Positions 1-7,703 of a stretch of DNA of 64,000 nucleotides are shown here, in pieces; the first letter of the stretch is position 1; each line of letters opens with the position of its first letter. A program made the translations under genes and the position numbers. This stretch comes from Neisseria lisongii. Lineage in GTDB: Bacteria > Pseudomonadota > Gammaproteobacteria > Burkholderiales > Neisseriaceae. The stretch lies in the NCBI RefSeq assembly GCF_028463985.1, contig NZ_CP116766.1, positions 1,860,001 to 1,924,000 on the forward strand. Reading direction: 5' to 3'. Under the pieces are notes generated by a model. That model worked only from the letters and a program-made list of their open reading frames with translations, had not been told where the DNA came from and made no database searches.

Positions 1-2
1 CG

Positions 3-116
3 GACACGGCAAAAGTATTGATTCTGCTGGTGTTGTGGGCGCACAAATCTGAGTTGCCGGTATTGATCGGCGACGATTTGATGGCAGCGCTCAACGGCGA
101 AGCCGTGATGCACTAA
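3..116 (+). CDS. smg: Smg family protein, C-terminal end (partial)
   Basis: Only the last 37 codons are in the window; the gene begins before base 1. The frame ends with ILLVLWAHK...LIGDD...AVMH and a TAA stop. This resembles the end of the Smg (DUF494) family of small proteins, whose E. coli member ends in a similar ILMVLF...EELLF...GMLH pattern. smg commonly lies between dprA and topA in beta- and gammaproteobacteria, and topA follows here on the same strand, which supports the call. The molecular function of the family is not established. Identification from 37 residues is tentative. Confidence 0.7.
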   Translation, partial: DTAKVLILLVLWAHKSELPVLIGDDLMAALNGEAVMH

Positions 117-139
117 GCCGGTTTGCCGACAAATAAATG

Positions 140-170
140 GTTTTCAGACGGCATCAGGCCGTCTGAAAAC
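140..170 (+). terminator. Inverted DUS pair, likely smg terminator
   Basis: Two DNA uptake sequences face each other (GTTTTCAGACGGC, then GCCGTCTGAAAAC) with a 5-base loop, giving a 13-bp stem between smg and topA. In Neisseria such pairs serve both as uptake signals and as rho-independent terminators. Confidence 0.75.
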
Positions 171-198
171 TGAAAAATAAGACCTTAAAGAGAACAAA

Positions 199-2514
199 AT
201 GGCTAAAAACCTTTTAATCGTCGAATCTCCGTCCAAGGCCAAAACCTTGAAAAAATACTTGGGCGGCGATTTTGAAATTCTGGCTTCCTACGGCCATGTG
301 CGGGATTTGGTGCCGAAAAACGGCGCTGTCGATCCCGACAACGATTTTGCAATGAAATACCAACTGATTTCCCGCAACGCCAAACACGTCGATGCCATCG
401 TTGCCGCCGCCAAAGAAGCGGAAAACCTCTATCTGGCAACCGACCCGGATAGGGAAGGCGAAGCCATTTCATGGCATTTGCAGGAAATTTTGAAAGGCAA
501 ACGGGGTTTGAAAAACATCCGCCCGCAGCGGGTCGTGTTCCACGAAATCACCAAAAACGCCGTGCTGGATGCCGTCGCCAATCCCCGTGAAATCGAAATG
601 GATTTGGTCGATGCGCAACAGGCACGCCGTGCGCTTGATTATCTGGTCGGTTTCAACCTCTCGCCCCTGTTGTGGAAAAAAATCCGCCGCGGCTTGAGTG
701 CCGGACGGGTGCAAAGCCCCGCCTTGCGCCTGATTTGCGAACGTGAAAACGAAATCCGTGCCTTTGAAGCGCAGGAATATTGGACGCTGCATCTGGACAG
801 CCACAAAGGCCGCAGCAAATTCACCGCCAAGCTGGTTCAATATCGGGGCGAAAAACTCGAACAGTTCGCCTTGCCAAACGAAGCCGCCCAAGCCGCCGTA
901 TTGCAGGCATTGCAGGGCAAAGATGCCGTAGTCGGCGGCGTGGAAAAGAAAAAACGCAGCCGCAATCCCGCCGCACCGTTTACCACCTCCACCATGCAGC
1001 AGGATGCCGTGCGCAAACTTGGTATGACCACCGATCGTACCATGCGCACCGCCCAACAGCTTTACGAGGGTATCGATGTAGGGCAGGGCGCAATCGGTCT
1101 GATTACCTATATGCGTACCGACAGCGTGAATCTGGCGGACGAAGCCGTTACCGAAATCCGCCACTACATTGAAAACAAAATCGGCAAAGACTATTTGCCA
1201 AGTTCGGCGAAGCAGTACAAAACCAAATCCAAAAACGCCCAAGAAGCCCACGAAGCGATCCGACCGACTTCCGTGTACCGCACGCCCGAAAGCGTCAAAC
1301 CTTTCTTGACCGCCGACCAGTTCAAACTCTACCAAATGATTTGGCAGCGTACCGTCGCCTGTCAAATGTCGCCGGCAAAATTCGACCAAACCACCGTCGA
1401 TATCCATGTCGGCGAAGGCGTATTCCGTGTCAGCGGCCAAGTGCAGACCTTTGCCGGCTTTTTGAGCGTGTATGAAGAAAGCAGCGACGACGAGAGCGAA
1501 GAAAACAAAAAACTGCCCGAAATGGCAGAGGGCGACAAATTGCCGGTGGACAATCTTTACGGCGAACAACACTTCACCACCCCGCCGCCCCGTTTCAACG
1601 AAGCCACACTGGTCAAAGCCTTGGAAGAATACGGCATCGGCCGCCCTTCAACCTATGCCAGCATTATTTCCACGCTTAAAGACCGCGAATACGTTACCCT
1701 TGAGCAAAAACGCTTCATGCCTACCGACACCGGCGACATCGTCAATAAATTTTTGACCGAACATTTCGCCCAATACGTCGATTACCACTTCACCGCCAAA
1801 CTCGAAGACCAGCTTGACGAAATCGCCACCGGCAAACGCCGCTGGGTGCCTGTGATGGACAAATTCTGGAAAGGCTTCAGCAAACAGGTCGAAGAAAAAG
1901 AAGGCATCGAACGTGCCAAATTCACCACGCAGGAATTAGACGAAGACTGCCCGAAATGCGGACAGCACAAGCTGCAAATCAAATTCGGCCGCAACGGACG
2001 CTTCATCGCCTGCGCCGGCTACCCCGAATGCAGCTACACCCGCAACGTCAATGAAACCGCCGAAGAAGCCGCCGAACGGGTTGCCAAAGAAGCCGCCGAA
2101 CAAGCCGAACTCGAAGGGCGGGAATGCCCGAAATGCGGCGGACAGCTTGTCTATAAATACAGCCGCACCGGCAGCAAATTCATCGGCTGCGCCAACTACC
2201 CCAAATGCAAACACATCGAGCCGCTGGAAAAACCCAAAGACACCGGCGTCCAATGTCCGCAATGCAAAAAAGGCAGCCTTGTCGAACGCAAATCCCGCTA
2301 CGGCAAACTCTTTTACAGTTGCAGCACCTATCCCGACTGCAACTATGCCACTTGGAACCCGCCCGTTGCCGAAGAATGCCCGAACTGCCATTGGCCGGTA
2401 TTGACCATCAAAACCACCAAACGCTGGGGCGTAGAAAAAGTCTGCCCGCAAAAAGAATGCGGCTGGAAAGAACAAATCGAACCGCCCGCACCCAAAGGCA
2501 GCAGCGAGGAATAA
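199..2514 (+). CDS. topA: DNA topoisomerase I (type IA)
   Basis: A 771-residue enzyme that relaxes negative supercoils by a transient 5'-phosphotyrosine break in one DNA strand. The TOPRIM domain is at the N-terminus (LLIVESPSKAKT, then DPDREGE near residue 81). The catalytic tyrosine is Tyr304 in LITYMRTDS, equivalent to Tyr319 of E. coli. The C-terminus carries four zinc-ribbon units starting with CPKC, CPKC, CPQC and CPNC at about residues 584, 643, 685 and 726, each with a second Cys pair. Length and architecture are normal for proteobacterial TopA. The ATG follows AAAGAGAAC at a normal distance. It lies downstream of smg, separated by a DUS hairpin, and ends in another DUS hairpin, so it is probably monocistronic. 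Confidence 0.98.
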   Translation: MAKNLLIVESPSKAKTLKKYLGGDFEILASYGHVRDLVPKNGAVDPDNDFAMKYQLISRNAKHVDAIVAAAKEAENLYLATDPDREGEAISWHLQEILKGKRGLKNIRPQRVVFHEITKNAVLDAVANPREIEMDLVDAQQARRALDYLVGFNLSPLLWKKIRRGLSAGRVQSPALRLICERENEIRAFEAQEYWTLHLDSHKGRSKFTAKLVQYRGEKLEQFALPNEAAQAAVLQALQGKDAVVGGVEKKKRSRNPAAPFTTSTMQQDAVRKLGMTTDRTMRTAQQLYEGIDVGQGAIGLITYMRTDSVNLADEAVTEIRHYIENKIGKDYLPSSAKQYKTKSKNAQEAHEAIRPTSVYRTPESVKPFLTADQFKLYQMIWQRTVACQMSPAKFDQTTVDIHVGEGVFRVSGQVQTFAGFLSVYEESSDDESEENKKLPEMAEGDKLPVDNLYGEQHFTTPPPRFNEATLVKALEEYGIGRPSTYASIISTLKDREYVTLEQKRFMPTDTGDIVNKFLTEHFAQYVDYHFTAKLEDQLDEIATGKRRWVPVMDKFWKGFSKQVEEKEGIERAKFTTQELDEDCPKCGQHKLQIKFGRNGRFIACAGYPECSYTRNVNETAEEAAERVAKEAAEQAELEGRECPKCGGQLVYKYSRTGSKFIGCANYPKCKHIEPLEKPKDTGVQCPQCKKGSLVERKSRYGKLFYSCSTYPDCNYATWNPPVAEECPNCHWPVLTIKTTKRWGVEKVCPQKECGWKEQIEPPAPKGSSEE

Positions 2515-2526
2515 ACGGTGAAACCA

Positions 2527-2559
2527 AGGCCGTCTGAAAATCAGATTTTCAGACGGCCT
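2527..2559 (+). terminator. Inverted DUS pair, topA terminator
   Basis: Head-to-head AGGCCGTCTGAAAATC copies form an almost loopless hairpin 13 bases after the topA stop. It works as a terminator and as a double uptake site. Confidence 0.8.
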
Positions 2560-2607
2560 AGCCTTTTTAAGCTACAATAAGACAGCAGTATCAAAGGAGT
2601 AACAAAA

Positions 2608-2898
2608 ATGAGACCCTCTGAAATCATCACCCTGCACCGCCAAACCATCTGCGATACCGCCGCCCGCTTTCCCGTTGCCAATATACGCATTTTCGGCTCA
2701 ACCGCACAAGGGACGGATACTGACAGCAGTGATTTGGATTTGCTGATCGACCCTTTGCCGCATACCACCCTTTTTGATTTGGGCGGTTTGCAGGACGAAT
2801 TGGAAACACGTTTGGGGATACGTGTCGATATCCGCACCCCGCAGGACTTGCCCGCATCATTTCGGCAGCAGGTATTAAGCGAAGCAAAGGCATTATGA
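2608..2898 (+). CDS. MNT-type nucleotidyltransferase, MntA-like antitoxin
   Basis: A 96-residue minimal nucleotidyltransferase with the exact GSX10DXD signature (Gly30-Ser31, then Asp42 and Asp44). This is the active site by which MntA antitoxins transfer AMP onto a tyrosine of their HEPN toxin partner. A good ribosome-binding site, AAAGGAGTAAC, precedes the ATG. The stop codon overlaps the start of the next gene as ATGA, so the two are translationally coupled and likely expressed in a fixed ratio. Together they look like a type VII HEPN/MNT toxin-antitoxin pair. Assignment to that system is inference from motifs and pairing; toxicity cannot be read from sequence. Confidence 0.85.
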   Translation: MRPSEIITLHRQTICDTAARFPVANIRIFGSTAQGTDTDSSDLDLLIDPLPHTTLFDLGGLQDELETRLGIRVDIRTPQDLPASFRQQVLSEAKAL

Positions 2899-3245
2899 AG
2901 ATTGACCGCCGTCAGGATTATTTGAGCCATATCCGCAAAGCCGCCCAAAATGCCATCGATTTCAATCAAGGCTTGCTGCTGTCTGACTTTTTAGCAGATG
3001 AACGCACACAGCAAGCCACCGTCATGAGTTTGCTTATCGTTGGAGAAGCAGCAGCCAAGTTGGTGAATGATTACCCCGAATTTACCGAAGCCAATGCCCA
3101 TATCCCGTGGCACAGTATGAGAGGCATGAGAAACCGCATTGCACATGGTTATTTTGATATTGATTGGACGGTCGTATGGCAAACCGTTCAAACAGCCTTA
3201 CCCGATTTATTGGATAAATTGGTAGATGTGAGAGGATTAAAATAA
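2895..3245 (+). CDS. HepT-like HEPN-domain protein (DUF86), putative toxin RNase
   Basis: A 116-residue helical protein of the HepT/DUF86 family. It carries the HEPN ribonuclease motif RX4HXY as Arg79, His84 and Tyr86 in the run MRNRIAHGY. In characterised HepT/MntA pairs this motif is the RNase centre, and the Tyr is the residue AMPylated by the antitoxin. All key residues are intact, so the toxin should be functional if expressed. It overlaps the upstream nucleotidyltransferase gene by 4 bases (ATGA) and ends just before a DUS hairpin, making a two-gene operon. A housekeeping role of the DUF86 fold cannot be excluded. Confidence 0.85.
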   Translation: MKIDRRQDYLSHIRKAAQNAIDFNQGLLLSDFLADERTQQATVMSLLIVGEAAAKLVNDYPEFTEANAHIPWHSMRGMRNRIAHGYFDIDWTVVWQTVQTALPDLLDKLVDVRGLK

Positions 3246-3248
3246 CCA

Positions 3249-3283
3249 AGGCCGTCTGAAAATCACAAGTTTTCAGACGGCCT
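3249..3283 (+). terminator. Inverted DUS pair after the HEPN/MNT operon
   Basis: AGGCCGTCTGAAAA and TTTTCAGACGGCCT separated by 7 bases, directly after the HepT-like stop codon. Confidence 0.8.
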
Positions 3284-3297
3284 TTCAGTCTGCTACA

Positions 3298-3343
3298 AAA
3301 CAAAAACACCGTTTGAACTTAAATTCATACGGTGTTTTTGTTT
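3298..3343. terminator. Bidirectional A/T-flanked hairpin terminator
   Basis: A perfect 15-bp stem (AAACAAAAACACCGT with ACGGTGTTTTTGTTT) whose arms are A-rich on one side and T-rich on the other. It can terminate transcription from both directions. Its right arm overlaps the stop codon of the minus-strand membrane-protein gene. Confidence 0.75.
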
Positions 3344-3788
3344 ACGCTTTGCGTTTTCTAATCGCTAAGCCGTCTTTCATTGATAATGCCATCAGGCTTA
3401 AATTGACCAGCCCTGCTACAAGTTCCACGCCTTGCACGGCATAAAACACGCTGTCAAATTGCTCTGAATTGGCTTTGTGGCATAAATAAAACGCACACGG
3501 TAACAAAATCAATAGTCCGTTTAATGCAATCAGCGGCATACGTTTTTGCTTGGCGGCGATGTTGGGATGTTTGGATTTGCCGCCCATTTTAAATCCCGTT
3601 GCCCCCGTGATTGCCATTGCCGCCATCAGCAGAAATACGCCGTAAACAATGGCATTTTTAACCCAAATTACTGCATTTAACGATAAAAACATCTCACTGA
3701 TCAGCGTACTTATCCAAAAAGTTGCAATCAATAAACAAGCCGTGCGGGCGGCGGTTAAGTGCAGTTTGCGTAAATTATTGTGGTTCAT
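3342..3788 (-). CDS. Small integral membrane protein, function unknown
   Basis: A 148-residue protein with about four hydrophobic segments (near ACLLIATFWIST, NAIVYGVFLLMAAMAI, IALNGLLILLPCAFYL and ELVAGLVNLSLMAL). I do not recognise the family. The reading frame is open upstream, but the start at MNHNNLRKLHL is preferred because AAGGAA precedes it. A start at 3866 would run through the operator-like palindromes. It is transcribed divergently from a MarR regulator with three identical palindromes in between, so it is the probable target of that regulator. An export or small-molecule response role would be guesswork. Confidence 0.75.
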   Translation of the reverse strand: MNHNNLRKLHLTAARTACLLIATFWISTLISEMFLSLNAVIWVKNAIVYGVFLLMAAMAITGATGFKMGGKSKHPNIAAKQKRMPLIALNGLLILLPCAFYLCHKANSEQFDSVFYAVQGVELVAGLVNLSLMALSMKDGLAIRKRKA

Positions 3789-3823
3789 GTCGTTTCCTTT
3801 TGAAGCTGAATTTGCTACAATAC

Positions 3824-3882
3824 ATAGCAAGCTATTAAGTTGAAAATAGTATAGCAGGCTATGCATTTAAATAGCAAGCTAT
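3824..3882. promoter_or_regulatory. Three ATAGCArGCTAT palindromes, probable MarR operators
   Basis: Three copies of a 12-base near-perfect palindrome lie at 3824-3835 (ATAGCAAGCTAT), 3851-3862 (ATAGCAGGCTAT) and 3871-3882 (ATAGCAAGCTAT). They sit in the AT-rich divergent region between the membrane protein and the MarR gene. Palindromes of this size in the shared promoter are typical of MarR dimers that control themselves and a neighbour. Confidence 0.75.
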
Positions 3883-3936
3883 ATTTTTTATTTTAGCAAA
3901 AATATTTTATAACTTATTTGTAAATAAAGAGATTTT

Positions 3937-4374
3937 ATGAAACGATTACACTCGGCTGGCTATTTGATGAACCATATCGCCCGCCAATTTGCTATTTTGT
4001 TGAGCGAAGGTTTGAAGCCTTTGGGTATCAGCCCCGCCCAATTTCCGATTTTGCTCACTCTTTGGGAGCAGGACGGCTTGAGCCAACAGGAGTTGGTAGA
4101 AATTGCCGATTTAAAACAGGCGACCATTGCTAACACGTTGTCCAGAATGGAGCGGGATGGCTTGATTGTACGCAAAGACAATCCGAACGACGCACGCAGC
4201 CGTTTGATTTTTTTAAGCGAAACCGCTAAAAGTTTGCAGGCACAAGCTACCCGTATCGCTCAAAATATCAATCGTGAAGCACTTTCGGAATTGAGTGCCG
4301 ACGAACAAACAGCGTTTTTGAACATGCTGGGCAAAGTGGTGGAGCAGCAGAAAAAAATGATTGGCGGTGCGTAG
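3937..4374 (+). CDS. MarR-family transcriptional regulator
   Basis: A 145-residue winged-helix repressor. The central part shows the MarR pattern: LTLWEQDGLSQQELVEIADLK for the helix-turn-helix, then TLSRMERDGLIVRKDNPNDARS for the recognition helix and beta wing, with the conserved D-R-S just after. N- and C-terminal helices would form the dimer. It is divergent from a small membrane protein, with three palindromic operator candidates between them. This suggests autoregulation and control of that neighbour in response to an unknown ligand. It has no obvious identity with FarR or MtrR beyond the fold. Confidence 0.9.
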   Translation: MKRLHSAGYLMNHIARQFAILLSEGLKPLGISPAQFPILLTLWEQDGLSQQELVEIADLKQATIANTLSRMERDGLIVRKDNPNDARSRLIFLSETAKSLQAQATRIAQNINREALSELSADEQTAFLNMLGKVVEQQKKMIGGA

Positions 4375-4436
4375 GATTTGGTTTGGTTAAACTTGTGTTC
4401 AATCGGTTTGGGAACGTAAGGCCGTCTGAAAATCCT

Positions 4437-4463
4437 TTGGCGGAAGCGTTTTTCCGTTATAAT
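4437..4463 (+). promoter_or_regulatory. Possible rsmD promoter
   Basis: TATAAT at 4458-4463 is preceded by TTGGCG at 4437-4442 with a 15-base spacer, which is shorter than ideal. It is followed by a DUS hairpin before rsmD. Confidence 0.4.
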
Positions 4464-4485
4464 GGCGTATCTGAAATTTTATGCA

Positions 4486-4542
4486 GAGGCCGTCTGAAAA
4501 TCAGTTTTTTGCTGTGCAGAAACCTTATTTTCAGACGGCCTC
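4486..4542 (+). terminator. Inverted DUS pair upstream of rsmD
   Basis: GAGGCCGTCTGAAAAT and its complement are separated by a 25-base loop, just 11 bases before the rsmD start. It may terminate readthrough from marR or act as an attenuator in the rsmD leader. Confidence 0.6.
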
Positions 4543-4553
4543 TTTAGTGGATT

Positions 4554-5129
4554 ATGGCGGCGCAGAAACATAATACGAAACATACCAACCAAGTCCGCAT
4601 TATCGGCGGTACGCATCGGGGTAGAAAGCTGGTGTTCCGTTCGGCAGACGGTTTGCGGCCGACACCGGATATGGTGCGTGAAAAGCTGTTTAACTGGTTG
4701 GGGCAGGATTTGACCGGTAAAACGGTGTTGGATTTGTTTGCCGGCAGCGGTGCGCTGGGATTGGAATCGGCTTCCCGTTATGCGGCGGGTGTGGTGCTGG
4801 TGGAAAGCAACCGCCAAACGGTGCAGAGTCTGAAAGAAAATATCCGTGTATTGGGTTTGACGCAGACGCAGGCGGTGTGTGCCGATGCTTTTGCCTATTT
4901 GAGTCAAACGTCGCAACGTTTTGATGTGGTTTTTTTAGACCCGCCGTTTGCATGGCAGGATTGGGAAAGTCTGTGGCCACTGCTGCAGCGGTGTTTGAAC
5001 GAGCGGGCGATGGTGTATGTGGAAGCGGGGCGCTTGCCCGAATTTCCGCAATGGCTCTCGCCGTTTCGGGAAGGTAAGGCGGGGATGAGCCGCTATGAAT
5101 TGCGGCAGTATGGTGCGGAAGTGGAATAA
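4554..5129 (+). CDS. rsmD: 16S rRNA (guanine(966)-N(2))-methyltransferase
   Basis: A 191-residue Rossmann-fold methyltransferase that uses S-adenosylmethionine to methylate G966 of 16S rRNA in the small subunit. The SAM-binding motif I is DLFAGSGALGLES, and the catalytic motif IV is DVVFLDPPF, the NPPY-type motif seen as DPPF in RsmD. Length is typical. The N-terminal RIIGGTHRGRKL stretch is characteristic of the family. A hydrophilic lead (AAQKHNTKHTN) precedes the domain. It sits alone between a DUS hairpin and the ferredoxin gene, whose own promoter lies in the gap. Confidence 0.95.
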   Translation: MAAQKHNTKHTNQVRIIGGTHRGRKLVFRSADGLRPTPDMVREKLFNWLGQDLTGKTVLDLFAGSGALGLESASRYAAGVVLVESNRQTVQSLKENIRVLGLTQTQAVCADAFAYLSQTSQRFDVVFLDPPFAWQDWESLWPLLQRCLNERAMVYVEAGRLPEFPQWLSPFREGKAGMSRYELRQYGAEVE

Positions 5130-5196
5130 GATAAAGTCTGATAATCATTACCATGATGTAAACATCTGTTGTGATAAGATATTTTATTGAAGATTG

Positions 5197-5205
5197 TGCT
5201 ATAAT
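5197..5205 (+). promoter_or_regulatory. Extended -10 promoter for the ferredoxin gene
   Basis: TGCTATAAT is a consensus extended -10 element 43 bases before the ferredoxin ATG; no good -35 is seen. Upstream at about 5139-5157, GATAATCATTACCATGATG loosely resembles a Fur box but its middle hexamer is poor. Confidence 0.5.
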
Positions 5206-5248
5206 CCGCGCCCATTGGTTTTGAATATTTGTAGATAAAGGAAAAATA

Positions 5249-5500
5249 ATGTCGCTCTTTATTACCGACGAGTGCATTAACTGCGACGTCTGCGAGCCGG
5301 AATGTCCCAATGATGCGATTTCTCAAGGCGAAGAAATTTATGAAATCAATCCGAACCTGTGTACCCAGTGTGTCGGCCATTATGATGAGCCGCAATGCCA
5401 GCAGGTGTGTCCGGTTGACTGTATTCTGATTGACGAAGAACATCCGGAAACGCAGGAAGAACTGCAGGCTAAATATGAACGGATTATCGCCGAGAAATAA
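5249..5500 (+). CDS. YfhL-type 2[4Fe-4S] ferredoxin
   Basis: An 83-residue low-potential electron carrier with two four-cysteine clusters. The first is Cys9, 12, 15 and 19 (CINCDVCEPEC). The second is Cys38, 41, 50 and 54 (CTQCVGHYDEPQCQQVC), which has the longer spacing of the Allochromatium-type ferredoxins. An acidic C-terminal helix follows (EEHPETQEELQAKYE), as usual for that group. A ribosome-binding site AAAGGAAAAA precedes the ATG. Its redox partner cannot be deduced from the neighbours. Confidence 0.93.
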   Translation: MSLFITDECINCDVCEPECPNDAISQGEEIYEINPNLCTQCVGHYDEPQCQQVCPVDCILIDEEHPETQEELQAKYERIIAEK

Positions 5501-5556
5501 ATTTAAAAACAAATCAGCAGTTTAATTATTTTTCAAAAAATGAAACGAAAAAGTGC

Positions 5557-5585
5557 TTGACCGAAGCTGCTGATGTGAATAGAAT
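5557..5585 (+). promoter_or_regulatory. Sigma-70 promoter for tRNA-Tyr-Gly-Thr-tufB
   Basis: TTGACC at 5557-5562 and TAGAAT at 5580-5585 with an ideal 17-base spacer, starting 14 bases before tRNA-Tyr. It would drive the three tRNAs and the first EF-Tu gene as one transcript. Confidence 0.75.
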
Positions 5586-5598
5586 GGCGTTCTCTTTT

Positions 5599-5682
5599 GG
5601 AGGGATTCCCGAGCGGTCAAAGGGGGCAGACTGTAAATCTGTTGCGTGAGCTTCGAAGGTTCGAATCCTTCTCCCTCCACCA
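5599..5682 (+). tRNA. tRNA-Tyr (GTA)
   Basis: A class II tRNA with a long variable arm. Acceptor stem GGAGGGA pairs with TCCCTCC at 5672-5678, followed by A and an encoded CCA. The anticodon loop CTGTAAA contains GTA. It is the first gene of the tRNA-tufB cluster. Confidence 0.96.
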
Positions 5683-5712
5683 AAAATTCCGATTGGAGCA
5701 GCAGTAGGTAAT

Positions 5713-5786
5713 GCGGGTGTAGCTCAATGGTAGAGCAGAAGCCTTCCAAGCTTACGGTGAGGGTTCGATTCCCTTCACCCGCTCCA
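5713..5786 (+). tRNA. tRNA-Gly (TCC)
   Basis: Acceptor GCGGGTG pairs with CACCCGC at 5776-5782, followed by T and CCA. The anticodon loop CTTCCAA contains TCC. The D-arm (GCTC/GAGC) and T-arm (GGTTCGATTCC) are intact. Confidence 0.96.
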
Positions 5787-5796
5787 TACAAAATCA

Positions 5797-5871
<75 letters not shown>

Positions 5872-5914
5872 TCTTGAAATCTCCATGTATTAAAGCTTAG
5901 ATAGGATTATTGCC

Positions 5915-7099
5915 ATGGCTAAGGAAAAATTCGAACGTAGCAAACCGCACGTAAACGTTGGCACCATCGGTCACGTTGACCATGGTAAAACCACTCTGAC
6001 TGCAGCATTGACTACCATTTTGGCTAAAAAATTCGGTGGCGCAGCAAAAGCTTACGACCAAATCGACAACGCACCTGAAGAAAAAGCCCGCGGTATTACC
6101 ATTAATACCTCACACGTAGAATACGAAACCGAAACCCGCCACTACGCACACGTAGACTGCCCGGGTCACGCCGACTACGTTAAAAACATGATTACCGGTG
6201 CAGCCCAAATGGACGGCGCAATCCTGGTATGTTCAGCAGCCGACGGCCCAATGCCGCAAACCCGCGAACACATCCTGTTGGCCCGCCAAGTAGGCGTACC
6301 ATACATCATCGTATTCATGAACAAATGCGACATGGTTGACGATGCCGAACTGCTGGAACTGGTAGAAATGGAAATCCGCGACCTGCTGTCAAGCTACGAC
6401 TTCCCAGGCGACGACTGCCCAATCGTACAAGGTTCTGCACTGAAAGCCCTGGAAGGCGACGCTGCTTACGAAGAAAAAATCTTCGAACTGGCCGCTGCAC
6501 TGGACAGCTACATCCCAACTCCGGAACGTGCCGTTGACAAACCATTCCTGTTGCCGATTGAAGACGTATTCTCAATCTCAGGCCGCGGTACAGTAGTAAC
6601 CGGTCGTGTAGAGCGCGGTATCATCCACGTAGGCGACGAGATCGAAATCGTAGGTCTGAAAGACACCGCCAAAACCACTTGTACCGGCGTTGAAATGTTC
6701 CGCAAACTGCTGGACGAAGGCCAAGCAGGCGACAACGTAGGCGTACTGCTGCGCGGTACCAAACGTGAAGAAGTTGAACGCGGTCAAGTATTGGCCAAAC
6801 CAGGCTCAATCACTCCACACACCAAATTCAAAGCCGAAGTGTACGTATTGAGCAAAGAAGAAGGCGGCCGTCATACCCCATTCTTCGCCAACTACCGCCC
6901 ACAATTCTACTTCCGTACAACCGACGTAACCGGTGCGGTTACTCTGGAAGAAGGCGTAGAAATGGTAATGCCGGGTGAAAACGTAACCATCAGCGTAGAA
7001 CTGATTGCCCCGATCGCCATGGAAGAAGGCTTGCGCTTTGCAATCCGTGAAGGCGGCCGTACCGTGGGTGCCGGCGTTGTTTCTAGCATCATCGCTTAA
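5915..7099 (+). CDS. tufB: Elongation factor Tu, copy 1
   Basis: A 394-residue GTPase that delivers aminoacyl-tRNA to the ribosome. G motifs are GHVDHGKT (G1), DCPGH (G3) and NKCD (G4). Domain II begins near EDVFSISGRGTVVTG, and domain III ends the protein. The start follows AGGATTATTGCC. It lies directly behind three tRNA genes and before tRNA-Trp, the classical tRNA-tufB arrangement. The encoded protein is identical to copy 2 at 23470, and I count only six synonymous base differences along the gene, which points to ongoing gene conversion. Confidence 0.98.
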   Translation: MAKEKFERSKPHVNVGTIGHVDHGKTTLTAALTTILAKKFGGAAKAYDQIDNAPEEKARGITINTSHVEYETETRHYAHVDCPGHADYVKNMITGAAQMDGAILVCSAADGPMPQTREHILLARQVGVPYIIVFMNKCDMVDDAELLELVEMEIRDLLSSYDFPGDDCPIVQGSALKALEGDAAYEEKIFELAAALDSYIPTPERAVDKPFLLPIEDVFSISGRGTVVTGRVERGIIHVGDEIEIVGLKDTAKTTCTGVEMFRKLLDEGQAGDNVGVLLRGTKREEVERGQVLAKPGSITPHTKFKAEVYVLSKEEGGRHTPFFANYRPQFYFRTTDVTGAVTLEEGVEMVMPGENVTISVELIAPIAMEEGLRFAIREGGRTVGAGVVSSIIA

Positions 7100-7106
7100 T
7101 TTTTAG

Positions 7107-7182
7107 AGGCCAATAGCTCAATTGGTAGAGTATCGGTCTCCAAAACCGAGGGTTGGGGGTTCGAGACCCTCTTGGCCTGCCA
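7107..7182 (+). tRNA. tRNA-Trp (CCA)
   Basis: Acceptor AGGCCAA pairs with TTGGCCT at 7172-7178, then G and CCA. The anticodon loop CTCCAAA contains CCA. It lies between tufB and secE, as in many proteobacteria. Confidence 0.96.
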
Positions 7183-7189
7183 AATTAGA

Positions 7190-7222
7190 AAAATTAACCG
7201 GCCTTGTGTCGGTTAATTTTTT
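7190..7222 (+). terminator. Rho-independent terminator after tRNA-Trp
   Basis: AAAATTAACCG and CGGTTAATTTT form an 11-bp stem with a 9-base loop, followed by a run of T. It separates the tRNA-tufB transcript from secE-nusG. Confidence 0.9.
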
Positions 7223-7428
7223 TGCATTTATAATCAGCGATAAATATCGTGAACTTAATTTAAAAGACAGTCAGACGAACTGGTGCTGTACTGTTGTAAA
7301 GTAAATTCACCATAATATCGATTTTTTAATCAAAATATCTGTTTCACTCGTATGGTAAAAGCATTATCCGGGGGTAGGTCTCCAAGATATGTATCGGAAC
7401 GGATGTTTTGCAAGCGAGTATATAAAAG

Positions 7429-7701
7429 ATGACTCAGAACACATCTGAAAATAAAACAGAGAAGTCAGGTCAAGTCGTCAAAGCCGGTGAAGTAAAGCAT
7501 CACCCTAAACGTGAAGGCCTTTTCTCTTATTTCCGCAATTCATGGGCTGAATTCAAGAAAGTTGTTTGGCCGAGCCGTGATGATGCGGTGAAAATGACCG
7601 TGTTTGTCGTGATTTTCGTGGCAATCTTGGCGGCGTTTATTTATGTGGTGGACAGTGCGGTTTCTTGGTTATTTTTTGATGTGCTGCTGAAGAGGGGGTA
7701 A
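7429..7701 (+). CDS. secE: Preprotein translocase subunit SecE
   Basis: A 90-residue protein with a charged N-terminal half and one membrane span (about residues 57-83, VFVVIFVAILAAFIYVV). The amphipathic motif EFKKVVWPSRDD just before the span is the SecE signature that clamps SecY. It is of the short, single-span type rather than the three-span E. coli form. It is 2 bases upstream of nusG, the usual secE-nusG pair. Its partner SecY is encoded at 41685 in this window. Confidence 0.96.
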   Translation: MTQNTSENKTEKSGQVVKAGEVKHHPKREGLFSYFRNSWAEFKKVVWPSRDDAVKMTVFVVIFVAILAAFIYVVDSAVSWLFFDVLLKRG

Positions 7702-7703
7702 AA

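Noticed and set aside
469..1572. A 367-codon open frame opposite topA
   Set aside because: It is antisense to conserved TopA domains, Phe/Gly/Ala-rich as expected from reverse-strand reading.
5139..5157. A Fur box upstream of the ferredoxin gene
   Set aside because: GATAATCATTACCATGATG matches only parts of the Fur consensus; too weak to list as a site.
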